Shown: piece by piece, positions 6,442 to 6,868 of the stretch
Layout of the letters: each line of letters opens with the position of its first letter
Position numbering within the stretch: position 1 is the stretch's first letter
Origin: Actinomycetota bacterium
GTDB taxonomy: Bacteria > Actinomycetota > Actinomycetes > S36-B12
Direction of reading: 5' to 3'
Assembly (NCBI GenBank): GCA_027729865.1
Contig: JAQCBM010000099.1
Location: forward strand, 1-6,868
Length of the DNA: 6,868 nt
Notes under the pieces: generated by a model
Databases searched by the model: none
What the model was told of the DNA's origin: nothing
Seen by the model: the letters and a program-made list of their open reading frames with translations, nothing else
Program-made: the position numbers and the translations under genes

Positions 6442-6868
6442 ATGGACCTCTTGGCCGGTTCTCGAGCAAACTCCCGAGCAGGAACCGTCACACACTCACG
6501 AACCGACAGCCGGGAAGCCGGGATCGTTCCTGATATGTCCGGCTACGACCTCGTCAGCCTGCACGACGGCAGCATCCTTCGCGAAGCTCAGGACTACGAG
6601 CAAACAGGACAACTCCGCGTTGATTCCTTCACCCAGAGTCGGACAGCATGGCAGTGGGCGCAGGCGTCCGGCATCACGCGGTACCTGATCGGTGAGTTCG
6701 GTCAGTTCGACGCCGTCGATCCGCTACCGAGCATTGCCGCCACCACCGCCGTGGTCAATGCCTACCTGACGCAGTTCCCGAACCCGCAGACCTTGCTATG
6801 CCAAGACAACCCGGATGCATCGATGGATCGCTTCAATACATCCCCGATGAACGCCGTCTGCAAGTCCC
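6442..6868 (+). CDS. Unidentified protein, 3' truncated by window end
   Basis: An open frame of 142 codons from ATG 6442 runs to the window edge without a stop. Third codon positions are mostly G/C in this frame (clearest from about 6535 on) and the other two forward frames hit stops, so it is probably a real gene. I do not recognise the family. The first 30 residues are rich in Ser, Arg and Thr and look unstructured, with no signal peptide. Later parts look folded. A stretch WQWAQASGITRYLIGEFGQFD (70-90, minus the last residue or two in motif terms) faintly recalls the late beta-strand with a catalytic Glu (here Glu85, in GEFG) of clan-A glycoside hydrolases, but a full enzyme would need far more sequence before it. 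Cysteines are at 120 and 140. The start is uncertain: no strong Shine-Dalgarno precedes ATG 6442, ATG 6535 is an alternative, and the frame stays open upstream to the tRNA without another start codon. Confidence 0.6.
   Translation, partial: MDLLAGSRANSRAGTVTHSRTDSREAGIVPDMSGYDLVSLHDGSILREAQDYEQTGQLRVDSFTQSRTAWQWAQASGITRYLIGEFGQFDAVDPLPSIAATTAVVNAYLTQFPNPQTLLCQDNPDASMDRFNTSPMNAVCKS

Overview
The window is a gene-dense, roughly 60 % G+C stretch with every supported gene on the + strand. It most likely comes from an actinobacterium. The signs are an F420-type PPOX oxidoreductase close to the mycobacterial Rv2061 type, frequent GTG starts (three of the six starts inside the window), a secreted SGNH hydrolase of actinobacterial style, and high G/C at third codon positions. 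The exact lineage cannot be read from the sequence.

Region 1 (2-2757) is a tightly packed four-gene run. It holds the C-terminal part of a proline racemase / hydroxyproline epimerase-family enzyme (cut by the window start), a 78-residue DUF5522 cysteine-motif protein overlapping it by 4 bp (GTGA), a 128-residue PPOX-fold F420-dependent oxidoreductase 13 bp later, and a 471-residue cytochrome P450 2 bp after that. This spacing predicts co-transcription. The shared pathway is not evident from sequence, and no ferredoxin or ferredoxin reductase for the P450 is present. A perfect 16-bp palindrome (914-929) lies in the last codons of the DUF5522 gene, just upstream of the PPOX gene.

Region 2 (2791-4293) encodes a secreted SGNH/GDSL esterase-lipase. 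It has a signal peptide, an EF-hand-like acidic loop, an apparent beta-rich N-terminal module, and ten cysteines in the mature protein. Region 3 (4336-6284) carries two Gfo/Idh/MocA-family NAD(P)-dependent oxidoreductases whose genes overlap by one base (TGATG). They look like a translationally coupled pair acting on sugar, inositol or dihydrodiol-like substrates.

Region 4 (6301-6868) has a complete tRNA-Lys(CUU) with encoded CCA, a perfect 8-bp hairpin 10 nt behind it, and an open reading frame of unknown function that runs off the window end. No IS element, integrase, CRISPR array, rRNA or plasmid/phage origin is visible. The region looks mostly like ordinary actinobacterial chromosome. The points worth a second look are the DUF5522-centred gene cluster with its palindrome, the calcium-loop-like motif in the hydrolase, and the unidentified reading frame beside the tRNA.
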